A stretch of 52,658 nt of DNA from Nisaea sp. (GCF_017640745.1 NZ_JAEPQA010000029.1:1-52658), one strand, 5' to 3'; positions 9,788-18,451 are shown, counted from the stretch's first letter. The notes: a model not told the origin generated them from the letters alone. Translations and numbers: made by a program.

Positions 9788-10273
9788 TCAGGTGACGGCG
9801 TCGATCTGCTCGTCCGTCAGATTTCCGGGCACGATCGTGATCGGCACCCGCATCCGTGCCGCGCCCTTGCCGGCCATGTAGGAGACCAGCGGCCCCGGGC
9901 TTTCGCCTTGCGTATTGGCGCCGAGCACGAGCACCGAAATGCTCGGTTCCTCGTCGATCAGCTTCAGCAACTCATCGCGGGTCGAACCTTCGCGGACATA
10001 GATGATGGGGATCTGTCCGGAAATCTCGACGACCTTCTCGGAGAGGCCGCTCAGGAGTTCTTCCGCATCCTCCCGGGCCTCCTCGCGCATGATCTCGCCG
10101 ACGCCCATCCAGTGCTGGAATTCCTGCGGTTCGATGGAGCGGAAAAGCGCCACGTGGCCTCCGCTATGGCGGGCCCGGCGACAGGCGAAGCGCAGCGCGA
10201 TCATCATCTCGTCGCTGTCATCGACAACGACGAGGAAGACCCTGGGCTTCGATCCATCCGTCAACTGGCTCAT
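9788..10273 (-). CDS. Universal stress protein (UspA family), single domain
   Basis: A 161-residue cytosolic protein with the Usp alpha/beta fold: VVVDDSDE at the first strand with the Asp of the nucleotide pocket, a central VREGSTRDEL helix region, and a degenerate ATP loop beginning LGANTQGESPG near the C-terminus. The loop departs from the usual GxxGxxGxxxGS, so ATP binding is uncertain. I chose the ATG at 10273 because it starts the conserved domain; the upstream in-frame extension is Arg/Ser-rich shadow sequence. It sits between the TIGR02186 gene and soeA on the same strand, which ties it to the sulfite module. Confidence 0.8.
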   Translation of the reverse strand: MSQLTDGSKPRVFLVVVDDSDEMMIALRFACRRARHSGGHVALFRSIEPQEFQHWMGVGEIMREEAREDAEELLSGLSEKVVEISGQIPIIYVREGSTRDELLKLIDEEPSISVLVLGANTQGESPGPLVSYMAGKGAARMRVPITIVPGNLTDEQIDAVT

Positions 10274-10304
10274 GCGAGTTCTGTCCGATCTGCCGCGACT
10301 TTGA

Positions 10305-11069
10305 TCAAACTTTACGAAAAACCGCTGCGGCAAGCCAGCCTGCGACGACGGCAATGATGATCGCCGCGAGGCCATATGTAGCCGACCGCGTATGCGCGAA
10401 GGTGTAGACCTCGGCGCCGATGCCAACTTTCTCAACCACGAGCGGCGTCGTCTGGGCATGAACGACGCGCCCGTCCCGGATCAGATAGACCACTGCTGTG
10501 TAGATACCTGTCGCGAGGGTTGCCGGGAAATGCACCTGGGTGCGGAACAGTTTCGACGCGATCACGGTGACGTCGCCCGGGGTCTGAGCATAGAGGCCCT
10601 GTGCTCTCTTGCGCCGAATCAGCGCTTTGCGGAACTCGGCCACCTCTTCCCGGGCCCGGCTATCCTGGCCGTTGGCCACCTTCAGACGCAGTTGGTCGGC
10701 GCCGATCTCCTGACGCGCCAGAACCTCCGGCGGAGCGATTTCCTCAAGCGGACGGCTTGACGCAACGGCATAGAAGTTGGGTGCCCCGGTGAATTGAATG
10801 CTTTTCGTGTTCATCCAGATGCCGGCAACGCGGTCCTTGCGGCGGACCGTGATGTTTTCCTTGGGACCGGTGACGGTGACGACGATATCGCCGGTATCGT
10901 CGACCGATCCGAAAAGCAGAAGGTCGGCGCCGGTGAACCCGGTGGTGATATCGACCCGGTGACTGGAGAGGTCGGCGATCAGGTCCTGCGCCCGCGCGCT
11001 TGCGGAGCAGATCAATGCGAAGGCGATGACGGCGATGCCAGCGAGACGGGAACGGTCGGCGATGGACAT
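10305..11069 (-). CDS. TIGR02186 family membrane-anchored periplasmic protein
   Basis: A 254-residue protein with a cleavable-looking signal peptide (about 1-27, ending ASARAQ), a beta-rich periplasmic domain, and one C-terminal membrane helix at about 233-250 followed by a short basic tail. The sequence, including DLSSHRVDITTGFTGADLLLFG, matches TIGR02186, an alphaproteobacterial family of unknown function that is commonly found beside TauE/SafE-type exporters. Here only four bases separate it from the TSUP gene, so co-translation and a physical partnership are likely. Its role, perhaps in handling exported sulfite or sulfonate on the periplasmic side, is inference. Confidence 0.8.
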   Translation of the reverse strand: MSIADRSRLAGIAVIAFALICSASARAQDLIADLSSHRVDITTGFTGADLLLFGSVDDTGDIVVTVTGPKENITVRRKDRVAGIWMNTKSIQFTGAPNFYAVASSRPLEEIAPPEVLARQEIGADQLRLKVANGQDSRAREEVAEFRKALIRRKRAQGLYAQTPGDVTVIASKLFRTQVHFPATLATGIYTAVVYLIRDGRVVHAQTTPLVVEKVGIGAEVYTFAHTRSATYGLAAIIIAVVAGWLAAAVFRKV

Positions 11070-11073
11070 CCGT

Positions 11074-11994
11074 TCAGCCTCCGCTCGCTACGACGATCGA
11101 ATAGATGTCGTCCGGCGTCGCCACCAGATCGAAGGCGAGTTTCAGGCAGACCGAGACGACCATCAGGGCGAGCAGGACGCGCAGCTGCTCGCCCTTCAGC
11201 TTGACCGCGAGCTGGCTGCCGAACTGGGCGCCGAAGACCGCGCCGATCAGCAGCAGGATGGCCAGCACGACATCGACGGTCTGGGTCGAGATCGCCTGCA
11301 GGAAGGTTACGTTCGCAGTGACGAAGATGATCTGCAGCAGCGAGGTTCCAACCACCATCGAGGTGCGCATGCCGAGCATGTAGATCATCGCCGGCACCAT
11401 GATGAAGCCGCCACCGACACCCATGATCGCGGAGAGGATGCCGACCAGGCAGCCGATCCCGAGCGGCAACAGGGCGCTGATATAGAGCTTTGATTTACGG
11501 AAGCGCATCTTGAGCGGCAGTCCGTGCATCCAGTTGTGCTCGTGCAGCTTGCGCCGCCGAGCCCCGCTCTTGCGGACCTGCAGGATGGTGCGGACGCTTT
11601 CCAGCAGCATCAGTCCGCCGATGATGCCGAGGAAGATCACGTAGCAGAGCTTGATCACCAGATCGATCTGGCCGAGCGTTTCCAGCCATTTGAAGATCAA
11701 CACGCCGAGGCTCGAGCCGACGATGCCGCCCGCGAGCAGCACGAATCCCATGGTGAAATCGAGGTTTCCGCGGCGCCAGTGCGCGATCACGCCGGAGATC
11801 GAGCTGGCGACGATCTGATTGGCGCCGGTGCTGACCGCGACCGGCGCCGGGACGCCGAGGAAGATCAGCAGCGGGGTCATGAGAAAACCGCCGCCGACGC
11901 CGAACAGGCCGGAGAGAAATCCGACAGCCCCGCCCATCCCCAGAATGAGGAAGACGTTTACCGACATCTCTGCGATGGGCAGGTAGATGTACAT
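11074..11994 (-). CDS. TSUP (TauE/SafE) family sulfite/organosulfonate exporter
   Basis: A 306-residue protein with about eight membrane helices in two halves. The repeated motif GFLSGLFGVGGGFLMTP in the first half and VGILSAIMGVGGGFIMVP in the second is the hallmark of TSUP transporters. Members export sulfite, sulfoacetate or related anions made during taurine and sulfonate catabolism. I start it at MYIYLPIAE (11994), which is how relatives begin; the frame reaches back to 12042. It leads the leftward set TSUP, TIGR02186, usp, soeABC, giving the cell one route to export sulfite and one to oxidise it. Confidence 0.85.
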   Translation of the reverse strand: MYIYLPIAEMSVNVFLILGMGGAVGFLSGLFGVGGGFLMTPLLIFLGVPAPVAVSTGANQIVASSISGVIAHWRRGNLDFTMGFVLLAGGIVGSSLGVLIFKWLETLGQIDLVIKLCYVIFLGIIGGLMLLESVRTILQVRKSGARRRKLHEHNWMHGLPLKMRFRKSKLYISALLPLGIGCLVGILSAIMGVGGGFIMVPAMIYMLGMRTSMVVGTSLLQIIFVTANVTFLQAISTQTVDVVLAILLLIGAVFGAQFGSQLAVKLKGEQLRVLLALMVVSVCLKLAFDLVATPDDIYSIVVASGG

Positions 11995-12163
11995 CGGGCC
12001 CGTGGGGACGGTAAGGGATGAACCTGAAACCGGTCGCGTCACAGAAGTGGTCGACCGAACGATTCCATCCTTGATAACAGAAAATTATGGGGCAGTGCCA
12101 CGACTTGTTTGGACTCGTTCCAGAAATTGGTGCGCCGGTGCGGCAATCGTTCCCGCTTCGGGC

Positions 12164-12922
12164 CTAACTCTCCAGTGCGGCGAGTATTTCGGCCTTGCGC
12201 GCGACGAATTCGGGACCGGTTCTGACCCGCTGCCGGCGATCGGCAGGGAGGCCAATGTCGAAAGCGGCGCGCAGCCTTCCGGGACGTCCGCTCATCACCA
12301 GAACCCTGTCGGCGAGAAAGACCGCTTCCTCGATGTCGTGCGTCACCAGAAGCGCGGTGATGCCGCGGTCGCCGAGAAGTCCGGCGAGCCAGGCCTGCAT
12401 CTGCGCGCGGGTCTGCTGATCGAGCGCGCCGAACGGCTCATCCAGCAACAGCAGCTCCGGGCCTCCCGCGAGCGTGCGTGCGAGCGCCGCGCGCTGTTGC
12501 ATGCCGCCGGACAGCGCGGTCGGATAGAAGTGTTCGAAACCGTCGAGACCGACCGCGGTTATCAGGTTCGACGTCAGGTCCCGGCTTGCCGCTGGGCCAA
12601 GCGAGCGGAACCGGCTGCCGAACGCGACATTGCCCGTGACGTCGAGCCAGGGGAAAAGGGCGGGCTGCTGAAACACCATGCCGCGGCGCGGACTCGGTCC
12701 GTCGATTCGTTCTCCAGTAAAGCGGATCGCACCTTCATCCGCTTCGAGCAATCCCGCAGCAAGGCGGAGCAAGGTGGACTTGCCGCAGCCGGACGGCCCG
12801 ACGATCGCGACGAACTCTCCCTCCTCGAGGGCGAAGCTGATCGGGCCGACGGCATGAACCGTTTTCGGAGGCGTATCGACCGAGAAACTATGGCGCACAT
12901 TCTCAAGGGAGAGTTTCGGCAA
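12164..12922 (-). CDS. ABC transporter ATP-binding protein, NitT/TauT type
   Basis: A 252-residue ATPase with Walker A GPSGCGKST (about 42-50), the Q-loop at MVFQQPALFPW, the signature SGGMQQR, Walker B LLLLDEPFGALD and the switch His in LLVTHD. The LFPWLDVTGNV segment and size match SsuB/TauB/NrtD-like subunits for sulfonates, taurine, nitrate or thiamine precursors. No permease or binding protein gene is next to it, so it is an orphan here. A place beside sulfite genes would suit a sulfonate importer, but that link is weak. Confidence 0.85.
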   Translation of the reverse strand: MPKLSLENVRHSFSVDTPPKTVHAVGPISFALEEGEFVAIVGPSGCGKSTLLRLAAGLLEADEGAIRFTGERIDGPSPRRGMVFQQPALFPWLDVTGNVAFGSRFRSLGPAASRDLTSNLITAVGLDGFEHFYPTALSGGMQQRAALARTLAGGPELLLLDEPFGALDQQTRAQMQAWLAGLLGDRGITALLVTHDIEEAVFLADRVLVMSGRPGRLRAAFDIGLPADRRQRVRTGPEFVARKAEILAALES

Positions 12923-13105
12923 GGTGCGGATCCGGCTTTCACAATCGGTGGGACAGGATGTATCTGTTTCGAAAATAAGAAACTAATTCATGGATGAAAT
13001 TATCGTCCCTATGCGCGAAATCGCACAGACCGCATTTCAAAAGCGTGCGGTACTTCGTATCATAAGTTGAACATTCGGCATTCCCCGCCGAAGGAGCAAA
13101 AAGCC

Positions 13106-13462
13106 ATGTTTAACTCGATCCTTCGTGCCATCGGCCTGTCTCCCAAGGGTGAGCGGCGGCAGTTCGAGCGCTATCCGGTCACAACCCCGCTCGAAGTGAC
13201 CGTGGATGGCGTTGCCCATACCTGCATCGTAGAGAACGTTTCCGTCGGCGGCCTGCGCCTCGAGCCGCCGGTGGCCGCGAAGCCCGGCAGCGCCCTGAAG
13301 ATCCTGCATCCGGCCTCGGGGCTTCATCTCGAGGGCAAGCTGATCGCCAATGACGAACATGGCGCCCGGGTCAGCTTCAATTCCGCCGAAGCCGGCGCAG
13401 TCGTCTCCGTCTGGGTTCGCATGATGCACGAACAGGAAAGCACGCGTACCGAGACCGTCTGA
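13106..13462 (+). CDS. PilZ domain protein, putative cyclic-di-GMP receptor
   Basis: A 118-residue protein made almost wholly of one PilZ domain. The two ligand motifs are present: RRQFERYP (RxxxR type) near residue 15 and ENVSVGGLRL (D/NxSxxG type) near residue 45. PilZ domains bind cyclic-di-GMP and change the activity of a partner. The ATG at 13106 has AAGGAG 9 bases upstream, better than the frame start at 13067. It is followed 40 bases later by a glycosyltransferase gene on the same strand, so it may tune surface glycan or matrix production. Confidence 0.85.
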   Translation: MFNSILRAIGLSPKGERRQFERYPVTTPLEVTVDGVAHTCIVENVSVGGLRLEPPVAAKPGSALKILHPASGLHLEGKLIANDEHGARVSFNSAEAGAVVSVWVRMMHEQESTRTETV

Positions 13463-13502
13463 CAGGCTTGCGATCCGGGCCGGGCGGGGTATAAGCGGCG
13501 CC

Positions 13503-14456
13503 ATGCGCATCCTTTTCATTTCCTACACCCGCCTCGGCGATGCGGTGCTGTCGACCGGTTTGCTCGACGCCTTGCACCAGCGCTATCCGGAAGCCCGCTT
13601 CACGATTGCCTGCGGTCCGGTAGCAGCGCCGGTCTTCGAGGCGTTTCCGGCGCTCGAACGTCTGGTGGTGATGCGCAAGGGGCCTTATCTCGCGCATTGG
13701 CGTACCCTGCTCGGGGCCTGTTTCTCCACATTCTGGGACCTGATCGTCGATTTGCGCGGCTCGGCCTCGGCGTGGGTTTTGCCGACCCGCAGGCGCCGGA
13801 TCTTCTCCGGGGGTTCAAATTCCGGGCACCGGATCGAGCAGCTGGCAGCCCTACTGGATCTGGACCCGGTGCCGGCGCCGCGCGCCTGGTTTTCCGACGC
13901 GGACCGGGCACGGGCGGCAGATCTGATCGGCGACGATCCGCGTCCGGTTCTCGCTGTCGGTCCCTCGGCGAACTGGCGTGCGAAGACCTGGCCGCGTGAA
14001 CGTTTCGAGGAAACCGTGCGCCGGCTCATCGTGCCCGGCGGAGCACTCCCCGGAGCCCGTCTCGCGGTGCTTTCCGCACCGGCGGAGCGCCAAGAGGCGC
14101 TTCCTCTGCTTTCCGCTGTTTCCGAGGGCGACCGGATCGATCTCGCCGGCACCGAGCCGCTCGGAGTGCTCGCGGCGCTGTTGGCGCGTTCGGCGCTCTA
14201 TATCGGCAACGACAGCGGGCTGATGCATCTGGCGGCGGCGGCGGGCGCGCCGACCCTCGGGCTCTTCGGGCCGAGCCGGGACGAGCAGTACAGGCCCTGG
14301 GGGGCTCAAACAGCTATTGTCAGGACCGACCGGGACTACGAGACGCTGCGCCGCGATCCCGGCTTCTGCAAGGATCCGGAAGACAGCCTGATGTGGGACC
14401 TGCCGGTGGATCGCGTGGTCGCGGCGGCGGAGAGACTACTCGCCGGCAAGTCCTGA
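13503..14456 (+). CDS. Glycosyltransferase family 9 (heptosyltransferase-like)
   Basis: A 317-residue cytosolic GT9 protein. The N-terminal Rossmann domain begins ILFISYTRLGDAVLSTGLL, the usual acceptor-side start with the catalytic-region Asp. The C-terminal donor domain contains GPSANWRAKTWP and GNDSGLMHLAAAAGAPTLGLFGPS, the ADP-heptose-binding signature. Such enzymes add heptose or a similar sugar to lipopolysaccharide core. The gene ends in a 21-base convergent overlap with a second GT9 gene. Donor and acceptor cannot be told from sequence alone. Confidence 0.85.
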   Translation: MRILFISYTRLGDAVLSTGLLDALHQRYPEARFTIACGPVAAPVFEAFPALERLVVMRKGPYLAHWRTLLGACFSTFWDLIVDLRGSASAWVLPTRRRRIFSGGSNSGHRIEQLAALLDLDPVPAPRAWFSDADRARAADLIGDDPRPVLAVGPSANWRAKTWPRERFEETVRRLIVPGGALPGARLAVLSAPAERQEALPLLSAVSEGDRIDLAGTEPLGVLAALLARSALYIGNDSGLMHLAAAAGAPTLGLFGPSRDEQYRPWGAQTAIVRTDRDYETLRRDPGFCKDPEDSLMWDLPVDRVVAAAERLLAGKS

Positions 14457-15455
14457 ACGCACCGCGTCGGTCACCGCGCCGATCGAGATCTCTGCCATAC
14501 GGTTGTTCCCGTAGCGTACGGCGCCCGGCGGCATCACCACATCGATGCGCGGATCTTCGGCGATCGGCACGGAACCGCCGAAGAGGCCGATGGACGGCGT
14601 GCCGACGGCGGCGGCGATATTCAGCATTCCGGTGTCGTTGCCGATGGCGATGTCCGAAACCGCGGCGAAGGCAGCCGCCTGCTTCAGCGGGCGGGCGATG
14701 ACCGGCCGGATCCAGTCAGGGGCTGAGAATCGCGAGGCGATGCGGGCTGCCATGTCCGCCTCGGCCTCTCCGCCGATAAGGAGCAAAGTCCCGCCGGTCT
14801 CGCGGTGCAGGCGGTCGGCCAGCGCGCCGAAATTGTCCACGCCCCACTGCTTGAAACCTTCGCTGGCGCCAAGGATCAGGGAGATCCAGGGGCGGGGCAG
14901 AGCAGTCAGTTCGGTGCGGGCCAGGTCGGTCAGAGCGCTTTCAATATCGAGGTTCGGCGCCGTTTCGATCTTTGGGACCGAGTGATTGAGCAGCAGGCGG
15001 TTCGCCTTTTCGATGGCGCCCAGTTTCTTCGCGTCGCGGGGCAGGGCGTGCTGGGTCGTCAGGAAGGCATCCTGCCAGCCGATCCCGAAGCCGATCCGTT
15101 CGCCGATGCCCGCCCGCCACGCGGCGAGGCCATAACGCGCGGAGGTGTGCAGTATCCAGACCGTGTCGAAGCCGTAGGGACGCAGGGCATTGCCGAGCGC
15201 GAGCCCGCCGAGCGGACCACGGTGACGCTTCTCGTCCAGCCACAGCACGTCGCGCACGAAACCCGATCCGTCGAGCAGGACATCCGCCTGCGAACGCTGC
15301 TTGGTCAGTAGCGTCACGGTCTTCTGCTTGGTCTGGGCGGCGATGCTCTTCAGATGCGGCAGGTGCCAGATCACGTCGCCGATGCCGGGCAGCGGCTGGA
15401 TGACGAGGGTACCGCCGATGGGGCGCGGGTCGGTTCCGGCAATCGTTGCGTTCAC
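14436..15455 (-). CDS. Second glycosyltransferase family 9 protein
   Basis: A 339-residue GT9 protein with LVIQPLPGIGDVIWHLPHL at the N-terminus and GNDTGMLNIAAAVGTPSIGLFGG in the donor domain. It is a distant paralogue of its convergent neighbour. I choose the GTG at 15455 because GGGAG lies 7 bases upstream; the frame is open to 15515 but the extra residues are unlike the family. This start leaves a 95-base divergent promoter region shared with the GT4 gene. Its likely role is lipopolysaccharide core or O-chain assembly. Confidence 0.82.
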   Translation of the reverse strand: MNATIAGTDPRPIGGTLVIQPLPGIGDVIWHLPHLKSIAAQTKQKTVTLLTKQRSQADVLLDGSGFVRDVLWLDEKRHRGPLGGLALGNALRPYGFDTVWILHTSARYGLAAWRAGIGERIGFGIGWQDAFLTTQHALPRDAKKLGAIEKANRLLLNHSVPKIETAPNLDIESALTDLARTELTALPRPWISLILGASEGFKQWGVDNFGALADRLHRETGGTLLLIGGEAEADMAARIASRFSAPDWIRPVIARPLKQAAAFAAVSDIAIGNDTGMLNIAAAVGTPSIGLFGGSVPIAEDPRIDVVMPPGAVRYGNNRMAEISIGAVTDAVRSGLAGE

Positions 15456-15550
15456 TCTTCGGCTCCCGTCTTCGGTCCGCACTGCGCTTGCGGTCGGGCA
15501 CGGGCTACACCACAATGCGCCGCGTTGTCACAAGCTTTTCCGAAACCTCG

Positions 15551-16588
15551 ATGATCCGTCTTTACCAGACCATGGCAGGGGCGCGCCACGGCGGCGCCGA
15601 AGCATTTTTCGAACGCCTGGTCTCCGCGATGGCAAAGCCGGAATGGAGCGGGGCCCTGACGCAGCGCGTCGCGATCCGGCGTGACGACAGGCGGGCCGGA
15701 ATTCTGCGTGCGGCTGGTGTCGATCTTACTGAATTCGGCTTTGGCGGGGCCTTCGACTTCCTGACGCGCTGGCAGCTCAAGCGGGACATCCGGGCGTTCC
15801 GTCCGGACGTGGTGCTCGCCTGGATGAACCGCGCCGCAGTGAAGACGCCTCCGGGCGATTATCTCCGGGTCGGCCGGATCGGCGGCTATTACGACGTGAA
15901 ATACTATCGCGGCTTCGATCACCTGATTTGCAATGCCCCGGGGCTTGTCGATCACATGACGGCGCAGGGCTGGCCGACGGAACGCACCCACTATGTTCCG
16001 AACTTTGTCCGTGCCGACCCCGGAACACCGCTCAAACGTGCCGCATTCGAAACGCCGGACGGTGCCCCGCTTCTGCTTGCGCTCGGTCGGCTGCATCGGA
16101 ACAAGGCCTATGACGTCCTGCTCCGCGCTCTCGTGAAGACGCCTGAGGCCTATTTATGGCTCGCCGGCGCGGGGCCGGAGGAAGCAGCGCTGAAAGAACT
16201 GTCGGTAGAACTGGGGGTCGCCCCGCGGGTCCGTTTCCTCGGATGGCGCGACGACACGGCGGATCTGCTTGCGAGCGCCGACATTCTGGTCTGCCCGAGC
16301 CGGGTCGAAGGGCTCGGCAACGTCGTGATCGAAGGATGGGCTCACGGTCTGCCCGTCGTTGCTGCGAAGAGCGAAGGGCCGGTGCATCTGATCCGCGATG
16401 GGGAAACCGGGCTTCTGGCCGAGATCGAGGATGCGGACGGATTTGCCGCGCAGCTGAACCGTGTGATCTCCGATGGCGCGCTCGCGACCTCGCTGACCGA
16501 TGCCGGGCGGGCCGAATACGAAGCTCGTTTCAGCGAGCGCACGGTCGTCGGGCACTACCTAGACCTTCTCGGATCTCTCACGAAGTAG
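15551..16588 (+). CDS. Glycosyltransferase family 4
   Basis: A 345-residue GT-B protein. It opens with MIRLYQTMAGARHGGAEAF, the GT4 acceptor-side glycine loop, and has the C-terminal retaining GT4 motif with CPSRVEGLGNVVIEGWAHGLPVV, which includes the two conserved glutamates that hold the nucleotide sugar. It is close to WaaG-like or capsule transferases. The frame is open from 15446 but the family start is at 15551. It is divergent from the second GT9 gene, and together the three transferases form a small surface-glycan set. Confidence 0.85.
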   Translation: MIRLYQTMAGARHGGAEAFFERLVSAMAKPEWSGALTQRVAIRRDDRRAGILRAAGVDLTEFGFGGAFDFLTRWQLKRDIRAFRPDVVLAWMNRAAVKTPPGDYLRVGRIGGYYDVKYYRGFDHLICNAPGLVDHMTAQGWPTERTHYVPNFVRADPGTPLKRAAFETPDGAPLLLALGRLHRNKAYDVLLRALVKTPEAYLWLAGAGPEEAALKELSVELGVAPRVRFLGWRDDTADLLASADILVCPSRVEGLGNVVIEGWAHGLPVVAAKSEGPVHLIRDGETGLLAEIEDADGFAAQLNRVISDGALATSLTDAGRAEYEARFSERTVVGHYLDLLGSLTK

Positions 16589-16609
16589 GACCGGGGCCTA
16601 CCGGCCGTC

Positions 16610-17485
16610 TTACGTAAACTTGCGGAACAGTTTCGTCTGGTCGAAGAGCTGTTCCAGGGCTTTCATACGGTCGCGGGTCTCTTCCCAGCGCTCCGTCTGC
16701 ACCGCCGCGATCAGCGCCTCGATGATGAACAGGATCACCGCGGAACTGTCCCAGGCCGACGGCACTTCGATCCGGGCGCGGAAGCTGTGGCTTGCATGTT
16801 TCGCGGCAGGTGAGCCCCACTGGTCGGTGAAGAGCACCAGCTTCGCCCCGCGCTCCTTCGCCATTTCAGCGAGCCGCTGCGTGTCGTGCTCGTAGCGCCG
16901 GATGTCGAAGGCGACGAGCACGTCCCCTTCCTTCATGTTCAGCACATAGTGCGGCCAGGTGTTCGAGTTCGGCGAGATCAGCGTCACGCCGTCGCGGATC
17001 ACCTGCATGTGGGTGAAGAAATAATCCGCCATCGAGCGGCTGATGCGGCCGCCGACAAGGTAAATGTTTCGTTCCGGGTCGCTCAACAGGTCCACGACCG
17101 CATTGAAATCATCAAGATCGAGCTGCTGCAGGGTCTGCCGGAGATTGTCCGTCACGGCGTCGGCGAAGCGGTTGAGGATATGGGTGTCCGGTGCGTTGGC
17201 GGCCCAGCTGTCATGCTTGGCGATCGGATTGGAGAGGGTGGCCTCAAGCTCTGACCGGAGTGCCGCCTGCATTTCGGGAAAACCGCCGAAGCCGAGCTTG
17301 CGTGCCATCCGCGCGGCCGTCGGTGTCGAGACCTCGGCGGTTTCGGCCAGCGTCGTGATCGTACCGAGGCCGGAGACCGGATAGTTCTCGAGAATAACGT
17401 TGGTGAGCTGACGCTCCGCACGGGTCAGCGACTCGAACCGGCGCCTGATGCGCTCCGCCACCGTTCCGGTCAGGGGCTCCGACAA
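16610..17485 (-). CDS. MurR/RpiR family transcriptional regulator
   Basis: A 291-residue regulator with an N-terminal HTH_6 domain (about 1-80, with TLAETAEVSTPTAARMARKLGF as the recognition helix) and a C-terminal SIS domain (about 125-260, with YLVGGRISRSMADYF). SIS domains sense phosphosugars or other small ligands. It is divergent from the amidohydrolase-TRAP-glutamine synthetase operon, with 143 bases between, so it is the obvious local regulator. RpiR proteins of this group also control non-sugar catabolic operons in Alphaproteobacteria. Confidence 0.85.
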   Translation of the reverse strand: MSEPLTGTVAERIRRRFESLTRAERQLTNVILENYPVSGLGTITTLAETAEVSTPTAARMARKLGFGGFPEMQAALRSELEATLSNPIAKHDSWAANAPDTHILNRFADAVTDNLRQTLQQLDLDDFNAVVDLLSDPERNIYLVGGRISRSMADYFFTHMQVIRDGVTLISPNSNTWPHYVLNMKEGDVLVAFDIRRYEHDTQRLAEMAKERGAKLVLFTDQWGSPAAKHASHSFRARIEVPSAWDSSAVILFIIEALIAAVQTERWEETRDRMKALEQLFDQTKLFRKFT

Positions 17486-17520
17486 TTTATCCTCCCGGGC
17501 GCGACCGCGCCGTGTCGTTT

Positions 17521-17565
17521 TGAAAATAATGCGACAATCTCAGATTTATAGAAGAGGAATTTTCA
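17521..17565. promoter_or_regulatory. Candidate RpiR operator in the divergent promoter region
   Basis: TGAAAAT at 17521-17527 and ATTTTCA at 17559-17565 form a 7-bp perfect inverted repeat with 31 bases between. They lie in an AT-rich patch between the rpiR-like gene and the amidohydrolase gene. RpiR-family regulators often bind TGAAA/TTTCA-type half-sites, so I infer an operator for divergent control. A single long site is not proven; each half could belong to a different site. Confidence 0.4.
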
Positions 17566-17628
17566 GGATTATCCTTGACTGCCTGATCAAAGTTGAAAAG
17601 ATGACGGCAACGTCAGGGGAGAGGGCGA

Positions 17629-18441
17629 GTGGCACTGTCGGCGCAGCCGATCGCGGATCTGTCCGCATGGGGCAATCCGGTCAGCGTGACGAACGCGGGC
17701 GGCAAAGGTGCCGCGATCGTCGTCTGCGAACACGCGTCCAACCATATTCCGGCAGACCTCGGTGGGCTCGGTGTCGACGAAGCCGTGCAGCGAAGCCATG
17801 TGGCCTGGGATCCGGGAGCGCTTGCCGTGGCCTCGACCATGGCCGCCACACTCGACGCGCCGCTGGTCGCGGCGAAGATTTCCCGTCTGGTCTATGACTG
17901 CAATCGTCCGCCCGAAGCCGAAAGCGCCATGCCGGCGGTCAGCGAGATCTATGAAATTCCGGGCAATGCCGGTCTGACGAAGATGCAACGCGCCGAGCGC
18001 GCGGAACGGATCTACTTCCCGTTCCGCGACACGCTGGAGCAGGTCATCGAAGACCGCGTCGCGGCGGGACTGCATCCTGCTATCGTAACCGTTCATTCCT
18101 TCACGCCGATCTATAAGGGGGTCGAACGACCCTTCGATCTCGGCATTCTTCACGATGCGGACAGCCGCCTCGCGGACGCGATGCTGGATCAGCCGGAGGC
18201 CTTCGATGGGCTGGATGTGCGCCGGAACGAGCCGTACGGGCCGGCCGACGGCGTCACGCATACGCTGAAGGTTCATGCGCTACCGCGTGGCCTGCTCAAC
18301 GTCATGATCGAAATCCGCAACGACATCATCCGCGAGACGGCGCAGCAGCGCGTCATGGCGGAGAGGCTGTCGCGCGCGGTCGCGAGAGCGCTGGAGCTCT
18401 GTGCGGCCGCGGACGGCAACCGCGTCGGGCAGCAGAAATAA
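17629..18441 (+). CDS. N-formylglutamate amidohydrolase family protein
   Basis: A 270-residue zinc-hydrolase-like protein of the HutG/FGase family. Motifs VCEHASNHIP near residue 33 and VTVHSFTPIYKG near 150 carry the expected metal and substrate residues. The canonical reaction releases glutamate from N-formylglutamate. No histidine-degradation (hut) genes are near; the gene instead leads a TRAP-glutamine synthetase-ALDH-ADH operon, so the enzyme may remove glutamate from a gamma-glutamylated intermediate. The GTG start at 17629 has GGGGAGAGGG just upstream. TRAP genes follow 10 bases after the stop. Confidence 0.8.
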   Translation: MALSAQPIADLSAWGNPVSVTNAGGKGAAIVVCEHASNHIPADLGGLGVDEAVQRSHVAWDPGALAVASTMAATLDAPLVAAKISRLVYDCNRPPEAESAMPAVSEIYEIPGNAGLTKMQRAERAERIYFPFRDTLEQVIEDRVAAGLHPAIVTVHSFTPIYKGVERPFDLGILHDADSRLADAMLDQPEAFDGLDVRRNEPYGPADGVTHTLKVHALPRGLLNVMIEIRNDIIRETAQQRVMAERLSRAVARALELCAAADGNRVGQQK

Positions 18442-18451
18442 GGGGCGGAGG

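Noticed and set aside
8127-9881. Long rightward open frame of 584 codons opposite soeA
   Set aside because: soeA has full motif support; the opposite frame has biased composition and no domain.
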